This document shows, piece after piece, positions 1 to 8,654 of a DNA stretch of 64,000 bases; positions within the stretch are counted from its first letter, which is position 1; every line of letters begins with the position of its first letter. Under the pieces are notes generated by a model that had not been told where the DNA came from, searched no databases, and saw only the letters and a program-made list of their open reading frames with translations. Source of the stretch: CAYLJO01 sp964383905 (GTDB lineage Bacteria > Acidobacteriota > Blastocatellia > Pyrinomonadales > Pyrinomonadaceae); assembly GCA_964383905.1 (NCBI GenBank), contig CAYLJO010000003.1:1-64000 (forward strand), written 5' to 3'. The position numbers and the translations under genes were made by a program.

Positions 1-47
1 GAATGGCACGAAAATGCTAAGGAAAACGGCCATGATCACCGGCAGAT

Positions 48-1133
48 ATGAGGTTCATGAGATTTCTTCCGAGCAATAAATGGCTCCGGCGTTCGCTCCT
101 GTTGACCGGCGCGGGTCTGACCGGCGGACTGGCCGCGTACATGATCGTGGATCGCATGCTTTCGGCCCCGCGCTACCGGGGCGCCCCGACAGATCACTTT
201 GACGGAGAAAAGTTCCGCAACCTGGAGCCGGCGGAGCAGAAGGGTTTTATTAAATTTTTCCTCAAAAGGTTTGCGGGCGGGGCGAAGAACTGGCACGAGT
301 GGCGTGACTTCCCGCCCGGGCCGCCGCCTCCTCGCCGGGTCTCCGAGGGAAGACTGCGCGTGACCTTCGTCAATCATGCGACCGTGCTGATCCAGATGGA
401 TGGGGTTAATATACTGACCGACCCGGTCTGGTCCGAACGCGCCAGTCCGGTGACGTGGGCCGGACCGCGGCGGCACAGGCCGCCCGGCCTGCGGTTTGAT
501 GACTTACCGCCGATCGACGTCGTTCTCTTGAGCCACAACCACTACGACCATCTGGATACGGCGACGCTCGTGCGCCTGGTAGCCCGCGGGCAGCCGCAAA
601 TTATTGTCGGTCTCGGCAACCGTGCGCTCCTGGAGGAGAAGGGTATTCCGGTTTCGACGGAACTCGATTGGTGGCAGGGTGTGGAAGCACCGGGTGGACT
701 GCGCGTGACGAGCGTCCCGACCAAGCATTTTTCCGGGCGCGGGCTGAGTGATCGCAACGCTACTTTGTGGTGCGGCCATGTCATTCAAGGGCCGTCAGGG
801 AATATCTTTTTCGCCGGGGATACGGCCGCCGGCGCGCATTTCGAACAGATCAGAGATCGTTTCGCGCCGATCCGGCTGGCGCTGATTCCGATTGGGGCCT
901 ATCTTCCGCGAGACTTGATGTCGCCCGTTCATATGTCGCCGGCCGAGGCCGTCCGCGCTCACGAGATTCTAGGGTCAAGAACGAGCGTCGCCATCCACTA
1001 CGGAACGTTTCAGTTAAGCGAAGAGGGCGAGGACGAACCGGTGGCGGAGCTTAACCGCGTCCTCGAAAAGGCGGATGAGGGGGTGGCGCCCTTCCGGGTG
1101 CTCGATTTTGGTGAGGGCCGGGATGTGCCGTAA
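48..1133 (+). CDS. MBL-fold metallo-hydrolase (UlaG/NAPE-PLD-like)
   Basis: The 361-residue protein is a metallo-beta-lactamase-fold hydrolase of the UlaG / NAPE-PLD-like group. The zinc motif HxHxDH is visible at about residues 163-168 (SHNHYDHLD). Further ligand candidates are the His in VPTKHFSGRG, the Asp in FAGDTAAG and the late His in AIHYGTF. Residues 13-33 form a hydrophobic N-terminal segment, so it is probably anchored in or exported across the inner membrane. A lipid or phosphodiester substrate is plausible from the family but cannot be read from the sequence. A second in-frame ATG at 57 is an alternative start. The 6-phosphogluconolactonase gene follows 82 nt downstream on the same strand with its own ribosome binding site, so a functional link is not implied. 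Confidence 0.85.
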   Translation: MRFMRFLPSNKWLRRSLLLTGAGLTGGLAAYMIVDRMLSAPRYRGAPTDHFDGEKFRNLEPAEQKGFIKFFLKRFAGGAKNWHEWRDFPPGPPPPRRVSEGRLRVTFVNHATVLIQMDGVNILTDPVWSERASPVTWAGPRRHRPPGLRFDDLPPIDVVLLSHNHYDHLDTATLVRLVARGQPQIIVGLGNRALLEEKGIPVSTELDWWQGVEAPGGLRVTSVPTKHFSGRGLSDRNATLWCGHVIQGPSGNIFFAGDTAAGAHFEQIRDRFAPIRLALIPIGAYLPRDLMSPVHMSPAEAVRAHEILGSRTSVAIHYGTFQLSEEGEDEPVAELNRVLEKADEGVAPFRVLDFGEGRDVP

Positions 1134-1215
1134 GAAGCTTTAGGATAAACTGTTCGCTCGAGTTAGAACCGAGAGACCGCAAAGATGTGTGAATCTACCG
1201 TAAAGGAGTAGCCGG

Positions 1216-1983
1216 ATGGCACCAGTTAAACGAGAAGTCAGAGTGTTGGCCGACGCCGGTCAACTGAGCAGGGCGGCGGCAGAAGAGTTTGTGCGACGCG
1301 CTCAGGAAGCGGCGCGAGAAAAAGGCGCATTCACGGTCGCGCTTTCCGGCGGCTCGACGCCGAAGAGCCTGTATTCATTACTGTCGAGCGAGTCGGAGGG
1401 ATTTCGCTCGCGGATACCGTGGGGCAGCATTCATTTCTTCTGGGGTGATGAGCGACACGTAGCGCCCGGCGATCCTGAAAGCAACTACCGGATGGCAAAC
1501 GAGACATTGCTCTCGAAGGTGCCCGTCCCGCCGGGAAACGTGCATCGCATCAAAGCCGAGAACCCGGATGCGGCTCTCGCCGCGAAAGAATACGAAGAGA
1601 CGCTGCGGAAGTTCTTCAAGTTAACTCCGGGGCAACTGCCGCGCTTCGATCTCGTCCTGCTCGGGATGGGGCCGTGCGGGCACACCGCGTCACTCTTTCC
1701 CGGAACTGAGGCGCTCAAGGAGCGGGAGCGGCTGGTCGTGGCACAGTGGGTCGAGAAGTTTAACGCTTACCGGATTACGGTGACGCCACCGGTGCTGAAC
1801 AACGCCGCCCACCTGATATTTATTATCAGCGGCGCCGACAAGGCGGAAACACTCCGTGCCGTCCTGGAAGGCGATGATGAGCCTGAGCGCTACCCGGCGC
1901 AGCTTATACGACCGACACAGGGGGATTTGTTGTGGTTGGTGGACGAAGCGGCGGCGGCGCGCCTGGATCAGGCAGAGCGTTGA
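1216..1983 (+). CDS. pgl: 6-phosphogluconolactonase
   Basis: The protein hydrolyses 6-phosphogluconolactone to 6-phosphogluconate in the oxidative pentose phosphate pathway, in the cytoplasm. At 255 residues it has the normal length of the DevB/SOL family. Family signatures are present: ALSGGSTPKSLY near residue 43 (phosphosugar loop), FFWGDERHV near residue 77, and the glycine-rich LVLLGMGPCGHTASLFPG near residue 150. The ATG is preceded by AAAGGAG with good spacing. No zwf or gnd gene lies in the window, so the gene stands apart from the rest of the pathway here. Nothing in the sequence looks damaged. Confidence 0.95.
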   Translation: MAPVKREVRVLADAGQLSRAAAEEFVRRAQEAAREKGAFTVALSGGSTPKSLYSLLSSESEGFRSRIPWGSIHFFWGDERHVAPGDPESNYRMANETLLSKVPVPPGNVHRIKAENPDAALAAKEYEETLRKFFKLTPGQLPRFDLVLLGMGPCGHTASLFPGTEALKERERLVVAQWVEKFNAYRITVTPPVLNNAAHLIFIISGADKAETLRAVLEGDDEPERYPAQLIRPTQGDLLWLVDEAAAARLDQAER

Positions 1984-2077
1984 TTCACTTTCGGATTCAT
2001 CACCCGGAGTTGATCGCGGCTCAATACCGGGACGGGTTCAAATGTTGAAGAAGGCGAATCTGCGACCCGTCGACGAA

Positions 2078-3586
2078 TTACGCGTCCAATACCTCACGCA
2101 CCTTCTTCGCCAGGGCATCAGCCGTGAACGGTTTTTGCAACAAAGGCAATCCTTGATCGAGCACCCCGTGGCGCATCATCGCGTCATCCGTGTAACCCGA
2201 GGTGTAAAGAACTCTCATTCGCGGGTGCGTTATCAAGAGTCTTTCGGCCAACTGTCGTCCACCCATCCCGGGCATTACCACGTCGGTAATCAACAGATCG
2301 ATCGGGCCTTCGTACCGCTCGCTCAATGCTATCGCCTCGCCCCCGCGGGCCGCCTCTAAAACCCTGTAACCCATCATCTCAAGAATCTCACGAGCCGGCG
2401 AGCGGATCGCACCTTCGTCTTCCACCAATAGTATCGTCTCAGTCCCGGGCGGCAGTTCCGTGGAGACCCAATCGGTCTCGCCCTGCTCCCGCGCCCCTTC
2501 AATCCTCGGCAGGTAAATCTCAAAGGTCGTGCCCTGGCCCCGGCGGCTATGTACCCAGATGTAGCCGCCCGATTGCTTGACGATACCGTAGACGGTCGCC
2601 AGCCCCATCCCCGTGCCCTGACCTGTTTCCTTAGTGGTAAAGAAGGGTTCAAAGATGTGCTCCCGGACTTCCAAACTCATGCCGATACCGGTGTCGCCGA
2701 CGGCCAGCATGACGTAGGGGCCCGGCACGAGCGGGACGTGGGTGCGGGCGTAGCTCTCGTCCAGGTCGGCGTTCGCCGTCTCAATGGTTAGGGTGCCGCC
2801 CTGCGGCATGGCGTCGCGGGCGTTGATCGACAGATTCAAGAGGATCTGTTCGATCTGACTCGGGTCGGCACTGACCTGGCCCAGCCCCGGTTTCAGCAGA
2901 GTCATCAACTCAACATCCTCGCCGATCAGCCGCTGCAGCATCTGGTCCATGCCGGCGACCAGCGCATTTAAGTCCAAAACCTTTGGCCGAAGCATCTGTT
3001 TTCGACTGAAGGCCAGGATCTGGTGGGTCAGCGAGGCCGCGCGATTCACCGCTTTCTTGATCTCCAGGATCCGGCGGCGTAAGGGGTCGTCGTTACTGAG
3101 TCGTCTCAGCGCCAGATCACTTTGACCGCTGATCGCCGTGAGCATGTTGTTAAAGTCGTGGGCCATTCCGCCGGCAAGGCGGCCGATGGCCTCCATCTTC
3201 TGCGACTGCCGCAAATGCTCCTCGCTCCTGTGGAGCGCCTCCTCAGCCTGTTTGCGTTCTGTGACGTCGACCATGATTCCCTGGAGCTTTACCGCTGGGT
3301 CTTGACCCAACGCCCTCGCAAAACAACTGAGCCAGACGACCCGCTCGTCCCCACAAAGCATGCGAAATTCAAATTGACGCGAACCCCATTCCCGAATTAA
3401 TTCGGCAAAAAGGGTAACGACCCGGTCGCGGTCCTCCGGGTGGAGGTGTTTCTCCAAAAATGCCGGCTCGGAAAGCCACCGCTCGAGCGGGTAGCCGATC
3501 ACCTGCTCGGCACGCCTGCCGACGAAAGTAAATTTTAAGGGCGGGGCGTCCGCTTCCCAGACAATGCCGTCTATCGAATCCACCAA
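2078..3586 (-). CDS. Hybrid sensor histidine kinase, C-terminal part (PAS-HisKA-HATPase-receiver) after an in-frame amber codon
   Basis: This part encodes a PAS domain (about residues 1-115), a histidine kinase core with the H-box AHDFNNML near residue 140, an HATPase with GDTGIGM and GTGMGLATVYG motifs, and a C-terminal receiver domain (ILLVEDEG, phospho-acceptor Asp in LLITDVVMPGM, Lys in LQKPF). The listed TTG start has no ribosome binding site. In the same frame, five codons upstream, lies a TAG (3602-3604), beyond which the upstream PAS gene continues. The junction reads EEALRQA-stop-QRYEGLVDSIDG, exactly the linker expected inside one multi-PAS kinase. The original gene was therefore probably about 652 codons from 4036 to 2078. 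Without readthrough, this kinase half may not be translated efficiently. Confidence 0.85.
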   Translation of the reverse strand: MVDSIDGIVWEADAPPLKFTFVGRRAEQVIGYPLERWLSEPAFLEKHLHPEDRDRVVTLFAELIREWGSRQFEFRMLCGDERVVWLSCFARALGQDPAVKLQGIMVDVTERKQAEEALHRSEEHLRQSQKMEAIGRLAGGMAHDFNNMLTAISGQSDLALRRLSNDDPLRRRILEIKKAVNRAASLTHQILAFSRKQMLRPKVLDLNALVAGMDQMLQRLIGEDVELMTLLKPGLGQVSADPSQIEQILLNLSINARDAMPQGGTLTIETANADLDESYARTHVPLVPGPYVMLAVGDTGIGMSLEVREHIFEPFFTTKETGQGTGMGLATVYGIVKQSGGYIWVHSRRGQGTTFEIYLPRIEGAREQGETDWVSTELPPGTETILLVEDEGAIRSPAREILEMMGYRVLEAARGGEAIALSERYEGPIDLLITDVVMPGMGGRQLAERLLITHPRMRVLYTSGYTDDAMMRHGVLDQGLPLLQKPFTADALAKKVREVLDA

Positions 3587-3601
3587 CCCCTCATACCGTT
3601 G

Positions 3602-4036
3602 CTACGCCTGACGCAGAGCCTCCTCGGCCATCCTGCGTTCGGTAATATCCTCGGTATGCACCATCACCAGGTCGGGTGGGATAAACACGTAGGTGACGAC
3701 AAACTGTTTGGCCTCATCCACTGATGCGAGGTGATACGGCATCTCTCGTTTGATGACAGTTTGGCCGGTGAGGCAGCGGTGCAAATCATCCAGTATATCG
3801 GGCCTCTGACGGTACAGCTCGGTTGCGGTTTTTCCGACATGGCCGGTAATTCTTCCGCGCGTGATCTTGCCGGCGGCGTCGTTAAAGTCAACCAGCAGAA
3901 AATCGGTTCCGGCCTTACGCCATGCGTACGCCGGCACGGGGAGGCTCTTGAAGTGGGCCCGGAACCGGTCATCGCCGGAGGTTTGCGCTTCTATAGCCGG
4001 GTTGGCACGGCTAGCATCGCGGACTTGATCGGCCAT
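3602..4036 (-). CDS. PAS domain protein, N-terminal part of the split hybrid histidine kinase
   Basis: This encodes a single PAS domain with a C-terminal alpha-helical linker (DITERRMAEEALRQA), the type that normally runs into a second PAS or a kinase. The start at 4036 is preferred over a codon seven residues upstream, because AAGGAGA lies seven nucleotides before this ATG. The gene ends at an amber codon. The same frame is open on the far side and continues as a PAS/histidine kinase/receiver protein. I infer that this is the sensory N-terminus of one hybrid kinase separated by a point mutation (GAG or CAG to TAG). Alternatives are a sequencing error or suppression of the amber codon. On its own it could only act as a PAS sensor fragment without output. 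Confidence 0.8.
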   Translation of the reverse strand: MADQVRDASRANPAIEAQTSGDDRFRAHFKSLPVPAYAWRKAGTDFLLVDFNDAAGKITRGRITGHVGKTATELYRQRPDILDDLHRCLTGQTVIKREMPYHLASVDEAKQFVVTYVFIPPDLVMVHTEDITERRMAEEALRQA

Positions 4037-4354
4037 GTCTGGTCTCCTTGAGGACACGCTTTCGTCTCACCCGCGCCGGTTGCCAGGCAGTGGAAGAGCA
4101 GTGAGCCGGTCTTCTGAGGCTAATATTCCAAGGGACATACTGATTTGTAAAGGGTTTTCGATCACTTAACAGCGCCCGTATTCAGAACATTAATCACCGC
4201 CGGGCCATATTAACTCAGAACAGATCTAACCTCGCTTTAATTAACGCCTTATTGCAGTTTTATTGCCCTCGACAGACCGGCGGCCGGCCGGTGTGCTGCA
4301 GAGAAGGGCACTTGTCTCATCTCCCCTGAGGGAGCATTGCAAGTTAATGATTTT
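4037..4354. other. Intergenic region between divergent kinase and PilZ genes
   Basis: No convincing gene. It should carry promoters for both directions, but I see no confident -35/-10 pair. A short inverted repeat, CTCCC-ctga-GGGAG, lies near 4321-4334, and a GC-rich ccggcggccggccgg block near 4279. Neither has a clear function. Confidence 0.4.
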
Positions 4355-4420
4355 ATGATTGCACTTTTGATTCTGGTATCGCTTTTGCACCTGGCGCTAG
4401 TGTGTGCGGAGAAAGGTTAG
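4355..4420 (+). CDS. Possible 21-residue hydrophobic micropeptide upstream of the PilZ gene
   Basis: An ATG at 4355 opens a 21-codon frame ending in TAG at 4418-4420. It encodes an almost entirely hydrophobic peptide (MIALLILVSLLHLALVCAEK plus G) long enough to span a membrane once. It stops nine nucleotides before the PilZ start, the spacing of a leader peptide or translationally coupled small membrane protein. There is no good ribosome binding site at the usual distance, and short open frames arise by chance. This is a weak candidate. Confidence 0.2.
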   Translation: MIALLILVSLLHLALVCAEKG

Positions 4421-4429
4421 GGATCCGAT

Positions 4430-4927
4430 ATGATCCCGGCAGGCTCAAACATAGCTGCTCATGCCGTGCGTCAGCCCGTAGACGAACAGTTACTTCAAAC
4501 TGCCCTTTACCCCAACATACTGTATTCGGTCGTCGCCCGCTTACGTCAGTTCGTGGGTAATCGCCGCCGGGCCCGGCGATATAAGGCGCGACATAGAGTC
4601 CGCATGGTGTTCAGTGCTTCGACAGCCGCCGACCGGGGGTACCGGTCGCTACCGCTCGACGGCTACACGCGCGACATCAGTGAAATCGGGATGGCGCTCG
4701 TTGTACCCGCCGTGGACATCAGTGAAAGTTATCTCACCGGCGGAGATCGGCTGCTGCGGACCGCGCTCGACCTCCCGACGGGGACGGTCGAGATGTATGC
4801 CGTTCCGGTGCGCTACGAGCCGTCCGCCAAAGGTGATGTTGAGGCGGGCCGCGTCATCGGGGTTCGTACCACTAAGATAAGTGACAGGGACCGGGCGCGC
4901 CTGGTGGAATACCTGCACACCCTGTAA
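4430..4927 (+). CDS. PilZ domain protein (c-di-GMP binding)
   Basis: The 165-residue protein has a PilZ domain in its C-terminal two thirds. Both halves of the c-di-GMP-binding signature are intact: RxxxR at residues 50-54 (RYKAR) and DxSxxG at residues 82-87 (DISEIG). The first 45 residues show no known domain. It is probably a cytoplasmic c-di-GMP receptor, and the target is unknown. The C-terminus (IGVRTTKISDRDRARLVEYL) resembles the end of the PilZ domain fused to the NRPS at 51785-54850, so the two PilZ domains look like relatives. No cyclase or phosphodiesterase gene is nearby. Confidence 0.8.
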   Translation: MIPAGSNIAAHAVRQPVDEQLLQTALYPNILYSVVARLRQFVGNRRRARRYKARHRVRMVFSASTAADRGYRSLPLDGYTRDISEIGMALVVPAVDISESYLTGGDRLLRTALDLPTGTVEMYAVPVRYEPSAKGDVEAGRVIGVRTTKISDRDRARLVEYLHTL

Positions 4928-5015
4928 AACAGCTATGCACGCAGGCACCCTAGCCCATCAGCGCCGCCGTGAGGCTGTGCGGCGTCACCCGATTGATTAA
5001 ATGATGTGGGCGCTC

Positions 5016-6710
5016 CTACCCCTGGTATGATTCATCCTGCTCGATGCGGCTCAGCACCCAGTCAAATTCGCCACTGGTGACCTTGCCGCTGCAGAATTCG
5101 CAGATGCCCGCCATATTGATTTGGAGCGGCGCGCCGCAGTTCGGGCACTGGTTATTCTCTTTATCGCTCGCCTTGCCGCCGCCGCGACGACGCATGAACG
5201 TCCAGTACTCGGTAAAGATTCGCGGTGCGCGCGGGTTGCCGCAGACAACTTTCCCCGACGCATCGACCGTGTAATCGATCATACCGGCGAAGATGCGCAC
5301 GGTGATGGCGTCATAAAAAGCGTCGGTCCTGATCTTAACCGGAATGATCTGGGCGATTTGAATGTTTTCAAGAACATTACGCAACCGCTGCCGCTGATAC
5401 TCGGTGATCCAGAACAGGTGGGTCTGGAACACGTTGTCGGTCTCGTAGGGCCTGATGCGCTCCCACTGCATGGTCGTCCAGGCCTGCTGCAGCTCCGTAA
5501 AAATATAACGGATGCGCGCCTCAAGCTTCCCCCATACAAAGTCGGGATTCAGCGCCATGAACCGCCGGCGTTTCTCCTCAAAGTCGGATTGCATGACGGT
5601 CGGAAAATCCGTGCCTACTTCGGGCACATCCTCCGTCAGCAGCGGGCCCTGCGCAACGCGGTCAATGATTTGCACGCCGGTCACGTACCAGTCGAAGCCT
5701 CCGCCCATAATTTTGACGCCACAGTAAGCGCACGAGCCGTCAGGGTTCTTCTCTAGACCGCCGCCGCACTTCGGGCAGTGCAGCGCGGTAATCTTCTCGG
5801 GCGAGCGGGAGAGCACATCACGCCTGCGGTTGAAGGTCCATTGCTCGCGCGCGTACCAGGTGTTAGCGCTCTCCGTCCCACCGGGCGCGGCCGTGATCTC
5901 CGTATAATTGGTTTCGAACTGTACGGAAATTGTGACCGAGGTTTCCTGTTCCGGGTCGCTTGCGTCGAGGATGTGTGATGCGCCGATGATGACGCCCTTC
6001 ACCTCTTTCAGCTCCGGGCCGGCGAGGGCCTTGAATTGCCGGATCACGCTCCCGTCCAGGTAAGAGGAGTAGTTGTCGATATCCTTACGCCCGCGCGCCT
6101 TCTGCGCCTGTGCGTAGAGCGCGTAGATGAAATCGGTGAAGAGAATCTCCGAGAAGTTAGGATCGTACTTGCGCAACGCGTCGAAATGCGCGGCGACGGT
6201 CAGGTTCTCCGGCTCTTCGAGCGTGGCCGTGGTGGCGAAGCCTGGGGCCTGCCCGCTTCGGCGCGAGCGGGCAACAATGATGGCCACGCCGACGATCAGA
6301 AATAGCAGTGTAATGCTGATAAACGGCATACTGAAAAGAAACCAGAAGAGCGAGGAGCGACCCATACCCCCGCCGCCGGAAGAAGGGTAGGTCGGCGAAG
6401 TGCCGCCGCCATACGTGGTCGAATTATTATTGGAGCTGCTCCTGGTTGTGCCGCCGTAAGAGGGGCTCCTTGACGACGAACTACCGGAAGAGCTGCCGGA
6501 GGAAGAACTCCTTGATGGGGAAGAGCTCCTGCTCGAATAGGAGTGGCCGCCGCCGCCCCGTGCATCAACTCCTGGAAGGAGCACAGAGAGGCTGGTAATC
6601 AACAGAAGGGCCGCTACCAAGGCAAAAAAGATGGGGCAGCGGCGTCCGCCGATCGTAGCGCGATCAAAGAATGGCTTATCAATAACATTTTCTGTATTTC
6701 GTTTTTTCAT
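5016..6710 (-). CDS. Membrane-anchored Tim44-like protein with two zinc ribbons (internal duplication)
   Basis: The 564-residue protein starts with a hydrophobic segment (about 24-46), then has a Ser/Gly-rich low-complexity stretch (about 52-120) and a second membrane segment (about 123-147, FLFSMPFISITLLFLIVGVAIIV). Two copies of a Tim44-like domain follow, about residues 165-310 and 375-515. Each is followed by a zinc ribbon: CPKCGGG...CAYCG near 315 and CPNCGAP...CEFC near 530. The sequence after each ribbon is also alike (GGGFDWYVTGVQ and SGEFDWVLSRIE), so a whole Tim44-plus-ribbon unit has been duplicated. Bacterial Tim44-like proteins are membrane-associated and mostly uncharacterised; a scaffold role is a guess. 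The upstream region carries no recognisable promoter. Confidence 0.75.
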   Translation of the reverse strand: MKKRNTENVIDKPFFDRATIGGRRCPIFFALVAALLLITSLSVLLPGVDARGGGGHSYSSRSSSPSRSSSSGSSSGSSSSRSPSYGGTTRSSSNNNSTTYGGGTSPTYPSSGGGGMGRSSLFWFLFSMPFISITLLFLIVGVAIIVARSRRSGQAPGFATTATLEEPENLTVAAHFDALRKYDPNFSEILFTDFIYALYAQAQKARGRKDIDNYSSYLDGSVIRQFKALAGPELKEVKGVIIGASHILDASDPEQETSVTISVQFETNYTEITAAPGGTESANTWYAREQWTFNRRRDVLSRSPEKITALHCPKCGGGLEKNPDGSCAYCGVKIMGGGFDWYVTGVQIIDRVAQGPLLTEDVPEVGTDFPTVMQSDFEEKRRRFMALNPDFVWGKLEARIRYIFTELQQAWTTMQWERIRPYETDNVFQTHLFWITEYQRQRLRNVLENIQIAQIIPVKIRTDAFYDAITVRIFAGMIDYTVDASGKVVCGNPRAPRIFTEYWTFMRRRGGGKASDKENNQCPNCGAPLQINMAGICEFCSGKVTSGEFDWVLSRIEQDESYQG

Positions 6711-7121
6711 CGCTCTTCACTCGGATATATTCCAGAAGCAGTTCTGTTTGTTTATCGGATCAGGTGGCAGTAGCCGGAGAATGATTGCGTGGCGGGAAGG
6801 GAAGTAGCGCTCGTAGGGAATACACAAGAGAGCTTTCCTATCTTCTTTTGAACATGTGTTTGAATCCGGCGAGGTCTCTATATATCACGCTTTATGGTTA
6901 TCAAGAAGGGTGATTTCTCAGCAGGTCATTACTCCTCTGCGTTTACCCTGAAAGCCTCAGAGAGCCACGAATCTACAGTAAATGGGTGGAGGACAAAATG
7001 TCAATCATACCTTCAGTAATGCCGACAGACTGTGGCGGCAGGCCGGATCGTGAAAGACGCCATCCCTCGCGCACGGCTCGTACCGGTGCCTGGGCTGCTG
7101 TTTTCACTCAAATGCCCTTGT
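6711..7121. other. Intergenic region, 5' of the Tim44-like gene and 3' of htrA
   Basis: No supported gene. It must hold the minus-strand promoter for the Tim44-like gene, but no clear -35/-10 is visible. A small inverted repeat, CAGAA-gcag-TTCTG, lies near 6733. No strong terminator hairpin with a T-tract follows the htrA stop. Confidence 0.4.
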
Positions 7122-8654
7122 TCACTGACGGGGCATAACAGTCACAAAGACCGTATTCCCCCGGTGATTAACCAGCAGGAGGGCGGGGCGCGAGCCTGAC
7201 CGTTGGAGAGCGGCCCTGAGGTCTGCCGCCGAACGTACCGGCTGCTGATTCACTTGCTCGATCACGTCTCCGCGCTGAATACCCGCATCTGCTGCGGGTC
7301 CCGCCGGATCAACCTGAACCACGACCAATCCCTGTGTTCTGCCGCCTACTCCCAACTGTCCGGCGATCTCCGGCGTCAGCGGCTCGACAACAAGCCCAAG
7401 CTTGTCTGTCTCGCCGTTATTTGAGTCCTGATTGTTGCGGCCCCGCTCATCCGATCGGCCTTTATCGGGACTGAATTCACCAAGCGTTGCACGCACCTGC
7501 TGCTCACGCCCTTCCCGCTGGATAGTCAACGTCACTCCCGTGCCCGGCGGAGTGCTCGCCACCTGATTGCGGAAGCTGTTGGCATCGGTGATGGCAGCGC
7601 CGTTGAGCGCGGTGATGACATCACCCTGCCTGATGCCGGCCCGCTCGGCCGCGCTGCCAGCCTGCACCTGGCTGACGATCACCCCGCCCGCCTGCTTGAG
7701 CCCCAGGCTCGCCGCCATGTCCGAACTCACCTTCTGCACGACGACGCCGAGCTGCCCGCGCCGCACCTTGCCATCTTTGACCAATTGCTCGAGCACGCTG
7801 CGCGCCATGTTGGAGGGGATGGCGAAGCCGATGCCGATTGAGCCGCCCGAGCGGGAGAGGATCTGCGAGTTGATGCCGACCAGTTCACCGTTGCTGCTGC
7901 TGACGAGCGCTCCGCCGGAATTACCCTGGTTGATCGGCGCGTCGGTTTGCAGGAAGTCTTCAAAGCTGCCGGTACTGAGACCCGTCCGGCGCCCTTTGGC
8001 GCTGATGATGCCCATCGTGACGGTCTGCCCGACGCCGAGCGGGTTGCCGATGGCGAGCACCACGTCACCCACCCGCACCCGGTCCGAATCGCCCAGGCCC
8101 AGCACCGGCAGGTTGCTCGCGTTGATGCGCAGCACGGCCAGGTCTGATGGCGGGTCTGAGCCGACGACCTTGGCATCGAGGGTGCGGTTATCATTGAGAT
8201 CGACCTTGATCTGCTCGGCGCCGTCGATGACGTGGTGGTTGGTGAGGATGTAGCCGTCGGCTGTCACGATCACTCCCGATCCGAGGGCCATCTCGCGCTG
8301 CTCGCGTGGCGGTTGGGGTATACCTCCACGGTCGCCGAAGAATTGTTGGAAGAAAGGGTCGTCCATAAAGGGAAACTGCTGCGGGGCGCGGACGCGCATT
8401 TGCGTTCGGATCGTGACTACCGCAGGAGCGTCCCGGCTGACCACATCGGCGAAGGAGGTTTGCACGCCGACGGCGGTAGATGCGCTGGCGGGGGGTGGAG
8501 GGGCCAGCGTCAAAGAGTTTCGCCCTTTGCAGCCGATGAGCAAGAACCCGACAGCCACCAGTATCACCCCTTGCTTGAGATGCAGCGCTAATCGCGTATT
8601 GTCAGACAGAATCTTTTTACCCTTCATCATACCGTGTCTGCGGCGAATCACCAC
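7122..8654 (-). CDS. HtrA/DegP-family serine protease, probable lipoprotein
   Basis: The protein is a periplasmic serine endoprotease/chaperone of the HtrA/DegP family, 510 residues. The catalytic triad is visible: His 141 (TNHHVIDG), Asp 171 (SDLAVLRI) and Ser 246 (QGNSGGAL). Two PDZ domains follow (about 290-385 and 415-505). The N-terminus has a hydrophobic run ending in LLIGC (Cys 42), a likely lipobox, so it may be lipid-anchored. The GTG start is chosen because GGGAGGA lies seven nucleotides upstream; the ATG pair nine codons later lacks such a site. Expected roles are envelope protein quality control and stress survival. The stress sigma/anti-sigma/peroxiredoxin genes on the same strand upstream fit that role, but an 876-nt gap argues against one transcript. 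Confidence 0.93.
   Translation of the reverse strand: MVIRRRHGMMKGKKILSDNTRLALHLKQGVILVAVGFLLIGCKGRNSLTLAPPPPASASTAVGVQTSFADVVSRDAPAVVTIRTQMRVRAPQQFPFMDDPFFQQFFGDRGGIPQPPREQREMALGSGVIVTADGYILTNHHVIDGAEQIKVDLNDNRTLDAKVVGSDPPSDLAVLRINASNLPVLGLGDSDRVRVGDVVLAIGNPLGVGQTVTMGIISAKGRRTGLSTGSFEDFLQTDAPINQGNSGGALVSSSNGELVGINSQILSRSGGSIGIGFAIPSNMARSVLEQLVKDGKVRRGQLGVVVQKVSSDMAASLGLKQAGGVIVSQVQAGSAAERAGIRQGDVITALNGAAITDANSFRNQVASTPPGTGVTLTIQREGREQQVRATLGEFSPDKGRSDERGRNNQDSNNGETDKLGLVVEPLTPEIAGQLGVGGRTQGLVVVQVDPAGPAADAGIQRGDVIEQVNQQPVRSAADLRAALQRSGSRPALLLVNHRGNTVFVTVMPRQ

Noticed and set aside
6840..6900. tRNA-like TTTGAATCC segment
   Set aside because: No acceptor stem or anticodon arm can be folded around it.
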